DNA of 64,000 bases from CALCCV01 sp964388665 (GCA_964388665.1 CAYMBJ010000007.1:16560-80559); one strand, 5' to 3'; shown: positions 16,702 to 26,801, numbered from the stretch's first letter. Notes: generated by a model not told the origin, from the sequence alone. Made by a program: numbers and translations.

Positions 16702-17259
16702 ATGACAAAGTGGATCGGATTGGCCTTCTTGACGGTGAGCCTTCTCATATTTGAACCAGCGCATGCGCTGTTCGAGGTGTCAGCCGCCTATGCTTCTGAA
16801 GCCTTAGCGACTGACACCAGCGTCACTTCTAATTTTAGCTTTTTTGACTTTGCTTATACGATTCGCGCCACGAAGGGCAATTGGTTTTGGATCGGGTGGA
16901 GCTTTGCCTCTCAGGCCAGCAATGACACTCTTCAGAATGCCTTCACGGGCACCGCTCATGGGCCCAGATTCTTGTTGCAGCTGGGTAAGAGCGCAGCTTG
17001 GACGATTGGTCTGAACTATCTGCTAATCTCCACTGGGAATTACACTCCGGTCGGCGGTACCGCCAGTGAATGGCAGGGAACAACAATAAAGGCGGATCTT
17101 GGGTATGCTTTTGAGTTAAGCGAAGAGAGTCGGTTTGGAATTCGCCTGAACTATGTATCCAACTCCTACAATAAACAATTTACAAATGGGGCATTTGCAG
17201 AGATTTCCTACAGCAAGAGCCTGATCACTCCTGCGGTCGCCTTTATTTGGAACTACTAA
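16702..17259 (+). CDS. Small outer-membrane beta-barrel-like protein
   Basis: About 185 residues from ATG 16702. The signal peptide is MTKWIGLAFLTVSLLIF with an AHA cleavage region. The mature part shows alternating amphipathic strands with aromatic ends (FFDFAYTIRATKGNWFWIGW, LLQLGKSAAWTIGLNYLL, FGIRLNYVSNSYNKQF) and ends in an aromatic residue (IWNY), as expected of a small eight-strand-type barrel. No named family recognised. It converges with the last gene of the Glt-like operon; the two stop codons are supplied by the repeat between them. Confidence 0.6.
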   Translation: MTKWIGLAFLTVSLLIFEPAHALFEVSAAYASEALATDTSVTSNFSFFDFAYTIRATKGNWFWIGWSFASQASNDTLQNAFTGTAHGPRFLLQLGKSAAWTIGLNYLLISTGNYTPVGGTASEWQGTTIKADLGYAFELSEESRFGIRLNYVSNSYNKQFTNGAFAEISYSKSLITPAVAFIWNY

Positions 17260-17340
17260 CCTCAACTCGACAATAACTTTTGGCCAAAAACGCTAAAGCT
17301 CACACCAGAAGTCCCAAGGCGGCGGCGCCAAATCTCACTG
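17256..17340 (+). repeat. Dispersed repeat spanning two convergent stop codons
   Basis: Left end CTAACCTCAACTCGACAATAA, then the palindrome TTTTGGCCAAAA (17278-17289), then AAGGCGGCGGCGCC and the end AAATCTCACTG. The first 45 bases match the inverse of the right end of the fold-back element at 15976, and the last 17 match the end of the repeat at 35733-35790. The TAA stop (17257-17259) of the plus gene and the TGA stop (17335-17337) of the minus gene both lie in it. Confidence 0.75.
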
Positions 17341-18072
17341 CTTTACGTCGGCCAAAGTTTTAAAGTTGTCCAGAGTCTTTTGATTCTTTTCAATCTCTTT
17401 TGACCAGCGACCAATTTCGCCCTCATAACCACGCTTTTTGTTTTGCCACAAAGTCTCTTGGCTCGCAATTTCGCGAGTCTTGGTTGTGATCTGTTGATTT
17501 TGCGCATTGAGCTGGTCAAAGTTGCTTTGCCAAGCCTTTTTCTCTTCGCGAACTTGCTGAATTTGACCTTCGTAGGAGGAGATTATGCTTTCGCGCTTTT
17601 GTTTGTTCTGCTGAATGGTTTCAATTTGCTTTTGTAATTCAGCAAGTGTTTTTTCTTCTTGAGAAAGTTTGGTCTTTTCGCCCTTGATAAGGTCAGCCAG
17701 CTTCTTTTCGTTGGCATCAGCTTTTTTGAGACTCTTTTTGTGCTCATCAATCTGCACTGCGAGCTTCTTTTTTTCGGTGGCGACAATGTCTTTGGCCTTG
17801 CTGACTTCTTGAATATTGGTCTTTACTGTCTCCAGGTTTTTCTTGTATTCTTCGAGGTTGGCTTTCGAATTGTCCACATTGGTTTGCAGCTTTTCAAGGC
17901 CCTGTTTGGCGCTGACCTGGGACCTTGCGTTTTGTGATGCCAAAGTGCCACAGCACAAAAGTGCAAAACACAGTGCCAATTGTGGCCGTAAAAAAACTGA
18001 GCGGAGAGTGTCGGGCCGACAGTTTTGGCTCAAGTGGTTCTGCAGGTATTTGTTGTTTTTGATCTCAGTCAT
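17335..18072 (-). CDS. Secreted coiled-coil protein, last gene of Glt-like operon
   Basis: About 245 residues from the ATG at 18072, which sits eight bases after GGAGG; an ATG six bases earlier is too close. A hydrophobic export signal (LALCFALLCCGTLASQNA) lies near residues 33-50. Nearly all the rest is coiled coil (KTNIQEVSKAKDIVATEKKK, repeated heptads to the end). It probably forms a periplasmic rod or spacer. It follows the TPR gene at 19 bp spacing and is thus the distal member of the envelope-motor operon. No named family. Confidence 0.65.
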   Translation of the reverse strand: MTEIKNNKYLQNHLSQNCRPDTLRSVFLRPQLALCFALLCCGTLASQNARSQVSAKQGLEKLQTNVDNSKANLEEYKKNLETVKTNIQEVSKAKDIVATEKKKLAVQIDEHKKSLKKADANEKKLADLIKGEKTKLSQEEKTLAELQKQIETIQQNKQKRESIISSYEGQIQQVREEKKAWQSNFDQLNAQNQQITTKTREIASQETLWQNKKRGYEGEIGRWSKEIEKNQKTLDNFKTLADVKQ

Positions 18073-18097
18073 GGTCATTTCCTCCGAATCAGTTTAA

Positions 18098-20221
18098 TTA
18101 TAAAGAACCAGTTTCAGTCGGACAAACGTTTTTCAGTGATGAGCGGTAGTGGCCCAGCTCATCCGCCCAAATTTCGCCCTTGAATTTCCAAGTCACACTT
18201 TTGTCTTTTTCTGCCTTGAGCTCGTCACGTTTGTCAGTATTGACTTCGCCGCCGGCCATTTGATAGCGAATGTGTTCGCCGGCTCCAGAGAGCAGTTCAT
18301 ATTGTAGGACCTCATTTTGGTCGAGAATGTTGCCCAACTCCTTGGTCAGAGATGTGAACTTTTTTTGCAATGCTTTGGCGGCTCGCAATTTCACATTGGC
18401 TTTTTCTTTTTCGAGGCGATCCATCGCGGCTTCGCGCATGGGCTTTAGCAGGGTTCTGGCCTTTTTTGCCAGAGAGTGCTGAAGGGCGTACAGTTCAAGG
18501 CGCTGTGTCTGATCCACAGAGGCCGGTTGTCGCTCGCCATGACCTTTGTTTTTTGCAAGCGAGGTGTTGATCTCTTGCATTTTATCAAGCATGTCCTTTT
18601 CAATTTTCAAAATGTCCAAAGCCAATTTGTTGTAAAGGTTGCCTTCGTCTTCAAGACGATTGATTTGCTTCTGTTCGGCTTGGAAGATAGGGTATTTGGC
18701 CATTTCAATCAAAAAGCTTTGCGGAATTCCCTCCATCACTTTTAAGTCAGAGTGCTGGAGCCAGTTCTTAACCAAATTGTAGTAATCCAAAGGTGCGTTG
18801 TGCTTTTTTGAATACTCTTCGAGGATGGCTTTGAGCGGGACATACTTTCGCTTCATGGTTTCGAGCACCTTCATTCCATCGCCAAACTGGCAGAGGTTGA
18901 GATAGCTCACTGTGCGCACCAGATAGGACTCTGGAGCGTAGTTGTTTTTAAAAAAATCGGTATGAAGTGAAAACATGTTTCCCGCCGCTCCCTCGTAATC
19001 CTTTGAGAGAATCTGGGTCCAGGCCTGCTCCACCATGGCGTCGAGCCAAAGGCTATTGGTCTTGTCGATTTTTAAATAAGTTTGATAGGACTCCTTGTAT
19101 TCGCCCTGTTGAAATTTTAGTCTCGCCAGTGTCATAGCGGAGTGGGCTCTCACAAAGCTGCCGGGATCATTGGCCGTGAGCTTGAGGAGCTGTTGAAATT
19201 TATCAATCGCCGCGTCCACTTGATTGGTTCGATACAAGATGATTCCCAAATGGAATTGCGATTGGAGATACTCTTTGTCTTCGGGGCGCACGGCACTGAG
19301 AAGATCAAAGGCCTCTTGCATTTTGCTATTGTCAATCAGAAAGAGCGAGCGGTTGTAGAGGTAACCTGGTGAATGCGTTTTCTGAGTTTTGAGTTTGTCA
19401 CTCCAAGACTCCAAAAGAGTCATCTTCTCCACCGGCACCTGTCGGGCATTCTCCCAAAGGTTTTGCCAAGCAGCGCGTGCTAAGTCTTTGTCCTTGGTTG
19501 TGGTCATGACGCGAAAAAGCTGATCTTGAAATTCATTGTGCAGGCCATACTGCAATGCGATCTTTGAATACTGAAAGGCGGCTTCTTCTTTCCAATTTTT
19601 ATCATTGAGAAGCTCTGCAAATAGACCAATGGCAAGAGCATTGTTCTGGGCCATTTCGTAGAGTATCAATCCTTGCAGGTGCTTGGCTTCGCTGTCCGAA
19701 ATTTTTGCAATTTCTTTGGTGGTGGGCTTGGTTTCAACTGTTTTGATGTCCTCTGGTAGCACGGCATTTCTGATGGCAGGTACTTTTGTAGCATCGCCGC
19801 TGATTTTTAGGGTCTTGCTTTCTACTGCGGGTTGGACTTTTACAAGAGATTTTGTATTGGGGGCCGCTGGGCTAGCGAGGACCTGTACATTTGTAGGTGG
19901 TGTTGTCGGGCGCAGCTGGACATCAATTGTATAGTCCGAAGCCTTGACCTGATCTTCGGTACCAATATTCAACTTGGGGATTGCTTTTGATTTGTTCATC
20001 AGTGTCCATGTTGGCACTTGGCTTTGCTTGTAGGTGAGTTCTTTGCTAGTGGCCTTTTTGCCGCGAACGATGTCAAGGCCCTTGGCCGGAGAGTTTGGCG
20101 ATACAAGTAACACGGAGAGCATTGCAGGCAGAGCTAGTGGGAAGGCAAGTAGCAGAGACCCAGTTCGCTGGACAAGAGTTGTCGAGGTCAAAAAATTTTT
20201 TGTGTTCAGTTGCTTTTGCAT
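18098..20221 (-). CDS. Exported TPR protein of Glt-like operon
   Basis: About 707 residues from ATG 20221; TTG 20251 and ATG 20242 are alternative starts that overlap the barrel gene. The N-terminal hydrophobic segment (GSLLLAFPLALPAMLSVLLV) is an export signal. A Pro/Thr-rich linker follows, then tetratricopeptide-like helices (FHLGIILYRTNQVDAAIDKF, MTLARLKFQQGEYKESYQTY) at about 320-440, and a C-terminal coiled segment. The C-terminus has IWADELGHYRSSLKNVCP. In the Myxococcus gliding machinery TPR proteins sit in the periplasm and link inner and outer parts; the same role is inferred here. Confidence 0.72.
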   Translation of the reverse strand: MQKQLNTKNFLTSTTLVQRTGSLLLAFPLALPAMLSVLLVSPNSPAKGLDIVRGKKATSKELTYKQSQVPTWTLMNKSKAIPKLNIGTEDQVKASDYTIDVQLRPTTPPTNVQVLASPAAPNTKSLVKVQPAVESKTLKISGDATKVPAIRNAVLPEDIKTVETKPTTKEIAKISDSEAKHLQGLILYEMAQNNALAIGLFAELLNDKNWKEEAAFQYSKIALQYGLHNEFQDQLFRVMTTTKDKDLARAAWQNLWENARQVPVEKMTLLESWSDKLKTQKTHSPGYLYNRSLFLIDNSKMQEAFDLLSAVRPEDKEYLQSQFHLGIILYRTNQVDAAIDKFQQLLKLTANDPGSFVRAHSAMTLARLKFQQGEYKESYQTYLKIDKTNSLWLDAMVEQAWTQILSKDYEGAAGNMFSLHTDFFKNNYAPESYLVRTVSYLNLCQFGDGMKVLETMKRKYVPLKAILEEYSKKHNAPLDYYNLVKNWLQHSDLKVMEGIPQSFLIEMAKYPIFQAEQKQINRLEDEGNLYNKLALDILKIEKDMLDKMQEINTSLAKNKGHGERQPASVDQTQRLELYALQHSLAKKARTLLKPMREAAMDRLEKEKANVKLRAAKALQKKFTSLTKELGNILDQNEVLQYELLSGAGEHIRYQMAGGEVNTDKRDELKAEKDKSVTWKFKGEIWADELGHYRSSLKNVCPTETGSL

Positions 20222-20241
20222 AGCCATGCCCCCAAAGTTCA

Positions 20242-21156
20242 TTAGTGCCAATATGTCAGACCAAATAACAGAGACGTATCATTGATGAGTTTATCGCCGA
20301 GTGATCGCTCCGGTTTGAGCACCGAAGGAAGATTGTAGTTCGCACGACTTTCGTTGGTCCACTTGTTACGAAAGTCGAAGCGAAATGCGAAGCGCTCACT
20401 GATAAAAAATTGCTGAGTTACATCAAGACCGAAGTGGAAAGCCGATTTGCTCTGACCGCCTTCGACCTGTTCGATGCGATACTCTGTGTTTCCGAGCACG
20501 AGGCCAATGGACATATCAAAATAGATGATTCGCTTATCCAAAAAGCTCATCTTGGCGTACAGAGGAACAAACTGGAAGACCACAGAAGTTCCAGATACAA
20601 ATGAGTTGCCATTGGGATAGGTCTTGTAGCTGTCATTGAACTGTTTTGAGAGTTCACTAAAGTCAGAATCCATATTTTGATACTGGAGCTCAATACCGTA
20701 GCGCTCAGTGAAATAGTAGCCAAGAGAGGCGCCCGTCATAGTTCCTTCACGGTAGTTGTCGTTAAAGGGCTTGCCGTAGTAAAGGCTTCCTGACCAGCGC
20801 TTCGCTTTTGGATAGGCGCGATTTTGCACCACTGTAAAGTCATCGTCTTTTGCAGACCAGTATTTTTCTTCGAGTTTGTTGAGATCAACTCGATCGGAAC
20901 CCTTTTGTTCGCTGCCACCAGCGGCGTCAGCTGTGGGTTCGGCCGTCTCTGTACCTGCGGCTTCCGGCGGTTTTTCTTCTTTGCTTTGAGATTTACTCTG
21001 ACCTTTTGATTGGCCTTTGTTTTGAGCCAAACTGATCGAGGGCGTCGTCAGGCTCATAGCGAGTCCCAAGCAGAGTAGGGTGAGCCAACTGCTTTTTGAA
21101 TTGTTGGTGCGCTTCACTGTGGTTCTGGCTGTACGTTCTGTATTGGTGTTTGTCAT
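20242..21156 (-). CDS. Outer-membrane beta-barrel protein (myxo/Bdellovibrio type)
   Basis: 304 residues, AAGGAG before the ATG. A signal segment (WLTLLCLGLAMSLTTPSISLA) is followed by a Gly/Ser/Glu linker (residues 45-80). The rest is a barrel with strands such as SGSLYYGKPFNDNYREGTMT, GYYFTERYGIELQYQNMD and ending FGLTYWH. It fits the outer membrane beta-barrel family found next to gliding genes (TIGR04565-like). Probably the outer-membrane anchor of the complex. The following TPR gene starts around this gene's stop, suggesting coupled translation. Confidence 0.78.
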   Translation of the reverse strand: MTNTNTERTARTTVKRTNNSKSSWLTLLCLGLAMSLTTPSISLAQNKGQSKGQSKSQSKEEKPPEAAGTETAEPTADAAGGSEQKGSDRVDLNKLEEKYWSAKDDDFTVVQNRAYPKAKRWSGSLYYGKPFNDNYREGTMTGASLGYYFTERYGIELQYQNMDSDFSELSKQFNDSYKTYPNGNSFVSGTSVVFQFVPLYAKMSFLDKRIIYFDMSIGLVLGNTEYRIEQVEGGQSKSAFHFGLDVTQQFFISERFAFRFDFRNKWTNESRANYNLPSVLKPERSLGDKLINDTSLLFGLTYWH

Positions 21157-21176
21157 TTGGGGTCTCCTTCAGCTCA

Positions 21177-22625
21177 CTAATTTGTGCTCTTAAATAAAAA
21201 TGGATACTTGACGATCACACGGGTGCCATTTTTGGGTTCTGGAAATTTCCAGCCCTTAACCTTGCCCATGATGCAGCCTTCGACGTTGGCACTTTTTAAA
21301 GTCGATTCGTTGATCTTGTGATTTTCAACGCGTCCTGAAGCAATGATGTCAAATTTGATTTCCACTTTTCCGTAGAGATCTGGCGTCGCAGAGAGCTGCC
21401 GCTCATAGCAGTAGCGAATCTGTCCCAGTTGTGATCGAATGTACTGTGCAATGACCTCTCGATCCAAACCGCCGCTGACTTCGCTTTCATCTTCAATTAG
21501 GCCAACATTTCCTTTGCCAACGCCTGCGCCCGTGAGTCCACCGAATGCATTTCCCGATTTGCCACCACCCACGCCCAAGGTGGAGACGCGCAAACTGCCT
21601 CCCAGGCCCTCTTGCTCCCAGTTGCGACCACTCTTTTCGACTTTGCCGATTCCGGCCAAGGCTTTGCCACTCTCTTGATTGGCCGAGACCCCTTTGGATA
21701 GGACCACGTGACGAGAGCGAGCCGCTTGAGTTGAGATCTTACCAAGAATGGATGAAAGCCTGCCGCCGGTGATCGACTTGATGCTATTGCCCATCTTGCC
21801 CTGCTGTTTGTTTTCATCGCCCTGGGCACCAGCCTGCTTTTGGCCAGAGGTTGGCTTTTTCTCTTCAGGCTTTTTCTTTTTTTTCTGGTCCTTGAATTGA
21901 CTCAGATCTATCTCTTGTTCAGCAACTCTTTCGGCAAGCGCTTGAGGCGAGTTCTCGCTTTTTGGCGTGACCACGGCAATCATAATCAAGAGGAGCGCTA
22001 GGCCCAGGCAAAAGTAGATGGCGCGACGATTTTCTGGATCTAGAACCTGACTCTTGTCGAATCCTGGGATCTTGGCCGCCGGCACCAAATAGACTGTTCT
22101 TTGCACGATCTCCATGTCGTCGTGCTCTGTGCGCTGCCACTCGCGTCCGGAGACTGGGCTGATCACCACTTTTGTTGGTGTGGTTGCGGGAATGAACTTG
22201 TCTTTTGTTCCGAGTACGCGGGTCTCTAAAATTGCACCGGCCTTTTTTACCATATAGAACTGAAAAGGTTTTTCGGTGCCATTGAGAGGTTGGGAGTCAA
22301 TTTGATCTAAAAGATGAAGGAGAGAGTACTCACGTTTGCTGATTTCAAATGAAATTGTCGAATCACCAAAAGCAATCTTCGTGTCCTGTTCAATGGTGCA
22401 AGCAGCCTTCTTAGTTGTGGCCGCAATCTCTCTATCGAGGTTGATAAAAACCCATTGATTGTTTCGATATTCAAAGACGCCTTGAATTCCTTTCAGACTC
22501 GGTGAGGTTGAGCTAAAGTCTGCCAGGCGAGATGAACCAAAGGTTTTTTTACCTTCGGTCGATCGCACTCGCCAAGTCCTGGTGGACCCATTTGGAAGTG
22601 TCTGTTTGATCAGTAGGCTTTCCAC
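21177..22625 (-). CDS. FHA-like/AgmX-PglI C-terminal domain protein (TonB-like)
   Basis: 482 residues, GTG start after GGGGAG. Residues 1-110 resemble an FHA fold, with the common GSSR and then strands; critical residues are not all present. A membrane segment lies near 205-222 (IYFCLGLALLLIMIAVV), then a Lys/Glu/Pro and Gly-rich periplasmic linker (residues 235-365). The last 100 residues form an AgmX/PglI C-terminal domain (YIRSQLGQIRYCYERQL, then GRVENHKI, ending KNGTRVIVKYPFLF), a TonB-like module. This layout matches GltG/GltJ-type energy transducers that carry motor force from the inner membrane to the envelope. Confidence 0.82.
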   Translation of the reverse strand: MESLLIKQTLPNGSTRTWRVRSTEGKKTFGSSRLADFSSTSPSLKGIQGVFEYRNNQWVFINLDREIAATTKKAACTIEQDTKIAFGDSTISFEISKREYSLLHLLDQIDSQPLNGTEKPFQFYMVKKAGAILETRVLGTKDKFIPATTPTKVVISPVSGREWQRTEHDDMEIVQRTVYLVPAAKIPGFDKSQVLDPENRRAIYFCLGLALLLIMIAVVTPKSENSPQALAERVAEQEIDLSQFKDQKKKKKPEEKKPTSGQKQAGAQGDENKQQGKMGNSIKSITGGRLSSILGKISTQAARSRHVVLSKGVSANQESGKALAGIGKVEKSGRNWEQEGLGGSLRVSTLGVGGGKSGNAFGGLTGAGVGKGNVGLIEDESEVSGGLDREVIAQYIRSQLGQIRYCYERQLSATPDLYGKVEIKFDIIASGRVENHKINESTLKSANVEGCIMGKVKGWKFPEPKNGTRVIVKYPFLFKSTN

Positions 22626-22688
22626 TCTCTATCTCCCCGGTTCATTGCTGTGCTGTTCAAGCAATAAAGTTCTCAAGCAATAAAGTTC

Positions 22689-22937
22689 TTATCTCATCAG
22701 TAAACTGGACTCCCGAATGCGCACATCATAGCTTCTCTGCACTTCATGAAGTGGTAAGAACTTTACCCCTTTTTTCTGAACCAGATAGGCGCCATCTGGA
22801 TTTCGTGCTGTTCCTTTGATGTCCATATCGCCAAAGCTGACCTCTTGCACGGATCTTGATTTTGTTTTGGCGGAGCTCATTGGTGAAATCGCAAGCAAAG
22901 TCATGCAGGCCAATAACGACAAAAACATTTTACTCAT
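22689..22937 (-). CDS. Small exported protein in Glt-like operon
   Basis: 82 residues; GGAGG stands five bases before the ATG, which overlaps the end of the giant TPR gene by 8 bp. The signal peptide is MSKMFLSLLACMTLLAISPM with cleavage near SSA-KTK. The mature 60 residues have VSFGDMDIKGTARNPDGAYL and end ESSLLMR. No paralogue recognised. Its conserved position between TPR and AgmX genes suggests a small periplasmic part of the machine. Confidence 0.7.
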   Translation of the reverse strand: MSKMFLSLLACMTLLAISPMSSAKTKSRSVQEVSFGDMDIKGTARNPDGAYLVQKKGVKFLPLHEVQRSYDVRIRESSLLMR

Positions 22938-25900
22938 TGCTTCCTCCTAGTGAGCCGATTCGAGTTCGATCTTTCATAGTTTTGATTCGGGCGCTTAACC
23001 AGTCACGTTGAGCATCATCAGCAGTGGATTCAAAGGACTTTTGGTAGGCAACAAGGGCATCGGGAAAGTTGATTTCGAGATACTCACGTTGCACGGCGAG
23101 TTCACGCCAGAGATTTGTGTTCTTTGGATCCTTCTTTAAACATTGATTTAAAAAGGCCACGCCATCAGCTGGCTTTTTAACGATGGCCAATGCTCGGGCA
23201 TAGATTTCAGCCATTTTTTCTTGTGTCAATTGCTCCGGGCTAGAGTTCTCAAGTTTGAGTAGCACCGACGTATAGTCTCCCTTTTGATAGGCGACGAGCG
23301 CCTGAATTCGCTTGAGATCACGACGTTGCAAGTGCAATTCATTGAGGGCAGCGTAGTCGACAACTTCTTCATTGAGAGCCTTTGTGCGAATGACTTGCAG
23401 ACGATAGGAGGGCTCGACTTTATTGAGCTCCAGCGATTTCTCAGCAAGCCACTGGGCCTTTAGATTCAGCTTCTGTTGCTCCGCGAGTATAGAGCCCAAA
23501 AAGTAGCCGCGGGCCTGTGTGTCTTTTTTATTGAGCAATTGGCGCAGCAGCGTTTCGGCAACAGACCGATTGTTAACCAGCAGGCAATGTGCCATCGCCA
23601 ATTCAGGTTCTTTTGACTTGTCTGTGCACAGTTTAGCATTGCCCTCGAGAGGTATTGGATCGATGCTTCCATACTCCTTGGGAATGAAGTATTTGATCTC
23701 GCTGATTTCAGGAAATTTTAGAGCCAACTGAGGAATCTGATTTGAACTGGCTTCAAGGGCCGAGGTCTTGGCTTCACTGGGTATGGTGACTTTAGCCAGT
23801 CGGGCATAATTTTCATCACGCTTTTCTTTTAATGGCGCCAGGAGCGTATCGATCTCTTGGCGCATGGCTGCCTGCTCCTGTGGTGTAAGTTCTTGCGGCA
23901 AATTCATAGTCGAAAGTCCATCAATATAATGGCGGTAAGAGCGATCAAGTCCCTCGAGGACTCGAATCTGTGTATTCTTTTCTTCAGCCCAACTGAGACT
24001 CTGCGTATAAGCAGAGTGAGCCTTTTCAAATTTTTCTGTCTTTAGCGCCAGGACCAATGCAAAACGACTGTCTTTGGCCTTGAGGCTCTGCTCTGTAAAT
24101 TCTTTTTCTAAGATGGCCGCCTGCACCAGACGGGCTCTCGCTTTAAGGTCTTTTGGGCCACCGCGAGAAATGAGTTTTTTGGCTTGATCAAACGCTTTGC
24201 TGTAATGTTTTTGCTGCAGCGTCTGTTCTGCGCGCTTGACGAGAATTTCTGTGGCAAAGGGCTCCACGTCAAGACTGACGATTTTCTTTTCTAGAGATTC
24301 TTGCTCCGCCAGATCCAGCTTGCCGCCGCTTTCGCTGCGAGAGAGTTCAAACACTTTGGAAAAGAGTCGGGAGAGCTTTTCTTTGTTGGCTTTTGATCCA
24401 GCCCCGGCCTCTGCCGAACGAATCAATTGCTGATAAATCCCTTTGGTTTTGTCTTTGGCGCCGTCCATTGCATAGAGATCGGCGGCCTTTTCTAGTAGAG
24501 CCTCCGGTGACTTATCGCCCGACGCTTCGCCAGATTTTTGATCGGAGATTCGAGCTTGAATTTCTAATAGACCTGCCGCCTTTGAAAAGTACCCCGCGGC
24601 AAGATAGGTATTTGCGGCTTCTTTAAGTGCGTCTTGTGCGCGCTTGTCTTTTGGGTTGCTTTCATAAAAACTCAGAGCTTTGTCGGCGGCATCTAGGCTC
24701 AGATCCGCTTTGAAGAGCTGGCTGACGGCCTGCCATTCTGCTTCTACCGCGAGGCCAGAACCTGTGTATTTTTTTGAAAATGTTGTCCAGAGTTCCGCAG
24801 CCTTTTTGCCGTCTTTTTCTTCGGCCACAGCTTTTTCGGTAAGCTTGAGTTCGGTCTCTTCTAAGATTTTGCTAATCAGTTTCTGGCGATCGGTTTTGAG
24901 TTTTCTCTTTAATATATTTGTCGCCAATGACTGAATGTCTTTGAAGCGCGATTGCAAATTGTAAATGTCTAAGGTCAGATCTTCAGCCTTTTCTGTGTAT
25001 TCATCCAATGTGAGTTTGTCAGACTTTTCTTGAGGCAAATAGGATTGCAGGCCAATTAAGGCTTTTTCATAGTCTTTGTTCTCGTAATGATAGGTTGCTA
25101 AAGCAAATTGGACTTCGCGATGATGCTTTTCAGTAGGAAATTTTTTGAGGTAGATTTCGCTTCTCTCAATCTGATTGAGACGAGTGATCATGATGTCCTT
25201 GTCGGAGGCCTTCTGTTTGGTTTGATTTTCTCGGATTTTCCCTAAGGAGACCAGAGAGGCGTAAAGAGAGTCATGTTCGAACTCTTGATTTTTAGATTCA
25301 AAGACGACAAAATACTGCTCTGCTGCACCTTTAAAGTCATTCATTTGAAACAGGAGTTCGGCATAGGCAAAGCGCGTCTTGGTGTCAGGAGAGATCCGAC
25401 TATCTGCAATCAATAGGATTTCAAAGCACTGCTTGGTGAGACCAGTGAATTCTTTGTGCTCTTTGTTTTTTTGCCATGTCTCCCACCATTTTGCCGCAAG
25501 TTCTCGACCTTCGCGGCGAAAGGATTTGTCGCAGGACTCTTCGATTTGATCTGGAGGCATGATGTTTCGCCATTTTCGATGAGCCGAAGACTGATCGGGA
25601 TGGGAGTTGGCGCTGCACAAAAGGGCCGCCTCTTTAAGTTGCGCCAGCACCTTGTTGCGTTCTTTGACCGATTCGAAGGCATTGACAAGACGCATATGCG
25701 CCTTGACTCGAAATGGCGACTGCGGCTGGTCTGCAATGAATTCGCCGAGGAAGGACTCCATTTCGCGATATCGACTGTGTGATTCATATAGAGAGCTCAA
25801 GTTGCTCATGGTGTCCGTTAGTTCCTCGGGGGTGGTGATCGCTTTAAAAAAGCCATAGAGCTCATCGGCCTTTTTGGTCTCACCGACAAAAAGTGAGAGG

Positions 25901-26799
25901 TCTCTGAGAGCCTCCTTGCGCAGATTCTGTTTGGCCACCGAGGATTTGGACCCGTCATTTTCTGAATTGGGCGGATTGCGCTTTAATACCAGCAGCAATG
26001 CAGCAATGGCCTCTTTGTCGTTTTTCAAATTGTAGTGTGCCCAAGCGGCTTTATAGAGACCATAGTTGTAGACACGGCTCTCTGGGTACTTTTCTATGGC
26101 CATAAAGTGATCCAGGGCCATGGCAAATCTTTTCTGATCATAGTAGAGTTCGCCCACAGCCAAGTGGGCATCAGCCAGTGCCGAGGACTTGGGAAATTTT
26201 TTAATCAGCTCTTCATAGCTCGCAATGGACTCGGAAATTTGATTGATCTGTTGCAGAGCAAAGGCCTTGTTAAAGGTCACGTAGTCCATTTCAATAAATT
26301 TTGGAAACTGCTTTTGAATCTTGGTATAAATGCTGATGGCTTTTTTAATCGATGCCGAGCCTTTTTCGATTCTTACTGGAAAGGACGACCACTTTAGGGT
26401 TTTGTTATCTTGATGAAGCTCGAAAAATCGTCCGGATTTACTGCGACGCATGTGCAATTCAGCCAAGCGATAGTGCAAATCTGCTTCATTGCTGGAGCCT
26501 TTGTTTTTTGCGATGATCCGTTCGAGATTTTCAATCGCCTTATTTTCAGCCTTTGTGATGAGGGCTTCTGACTGAAAGGCTTTGAGCTCGTTAGCCGATT
26601 CATTGCCAGCTTCCATTTGCAATTCTTTTAAAAGCCCTTTGACCTCTTCTGCTTTTTTGGAAATGGCAGCTGAAGGAGAGAAGAGTATTGATGAACTAGC
26701 AAAAATTGAAATTGCAAGCGCAGAACGCCATCGTGCAGCCTGTGCCGATAATTGAAAAATAAAACCGAATGCCTCAAGGCGATGGCTGCGTAATTTCAA
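22930..26799 (-). CDS. Giant exported TPR protein
   Basis: 1289 residues, TTG start with GGAG eight bases before. An N-terminal export segment (ALAISIFASSSILFSPSAAI) is followed by many tetratricopeptide-like helix pairs along the chain, for example ALADAHLAVGELYYDQKRF, FAYAELLFQMNDFKGAAEQY and ALATYHYENKDYEKALIGL. No enzymatic motif. Size and position match the very long TPR proteins (AgmK/GltI-like) of the Myxococcus gliding cluster, though direct orthology cannot be claimed. The preceding TolR gene ends only 2 bp upstream, so it is translated as part of the motor operon. Confidence 0.8.
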   Translation of the reverse strand: MKLRSHRLEAFGFIFQLSAQAARWRSALAISIFASSSILFSPSAAISKKAEEVKGLLKELQMEAGNESANELKAFQSEALITKAENKAIENLERIIAKNKGSSNEADLHYRLAELHMRRSKSGRFFELHQDNKTLKWSSFPVRIEKGSASIKKAISIYTKIQKQFPKFIEMDYVTFNKAFALQQINQISESIASYEELIKKFPKSSALADAHLAVGELYYDQKRFAMALDHFMAIEKYPESRVYNYGLYKAAWAHYNLKNDKEAIAALLLVLKRNPPNSENDGSKSSVAKQNLRKEALRDLSLFVGETKKADELYGFFKAITTPEELTDTMSNLSSLYESHSRYREMESFLGEFIADQPQSPFRVKAHMRLVNAFESVKERNKVLAQLKEAALLCSANSHPDQSSAHRKWRNIMPPDQIEESCDKSFRREGRELAAKWWETWQKNKEHKEFTGLTKQCFEILLIADSRISPDTKTRFAYAELLFQMNDFKGAAEQYFVVFESKNQEFEHDSLYASLVSLGKIRENQTKQKASDKDIMITRLNQIERSEIYLKKFPTEKHHREVQFALATYHYENKDYEKALIGLQSYLPQEKSDKLTLDEYTEKAEDLTLDIYNLQSRFKDIQSLATNILKRKLKTDRQKLISKILEETELKLTEKAVAEEKDGKKAAELWTTFSKKYTGSGLAVEAEWQAVSQLFKADLSLDAADKALSFYESNPKDKRAQDALKEAANTYLAAGYFSKAAGLLEIQARISDQKSGEASGDKSPEALLEKAADLYAMDGAKDKTKGIYQQLIRSAEAGAGSKANKEKLSRLFSKVFELSRSESGGKLDLAEQESLEKKIVSLDVEPFATEILVKRAEQTLQQKHYSKAFDQAKKLISRGGPKDLKARARLVQAAILEKEFTEQSLKAKDSRFALVLALKTEKFEKAHSAYTQSLSWAEEKNTQIRVLEGLDRSYRHYIDGLSTMNLPQELTPQEQAAMRQEIDTLLAPLKEKRDENYARLAKVTIPSEAKTSALEASSNQIPQLALKFPEISEIKYFIPKEYGSIDPIPLEGNAKLCTDKSKEPELAMAHCLLVNNRSVAETLLRQLLNKKDTQARGYFLGSILAEQQKLNLKAQWLAEKSLELNKVEPSYRLQVIRTKALNEEVVDYAALNELHLQRRDLKRIQALVAYQKGDYTSVLLKLENSSPEQLTQEKMAEIYARALAIVKKPADGVAFLNQCLKKDPKNTNLWRELAVQREYLEINFPDALVAYQKSFESTADDAQRDWLSARIKTMKDRTRIGSLGGSNE

Positions 26800-26801
26800 G
26801 A

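Noticed and set aside
16466..16708. 80-residue minus frame before the barrel gene
   Set aside because: No binding site, His/Gln/Pro-rich random composition, and it covers the likely promoter of the gene at 16702.
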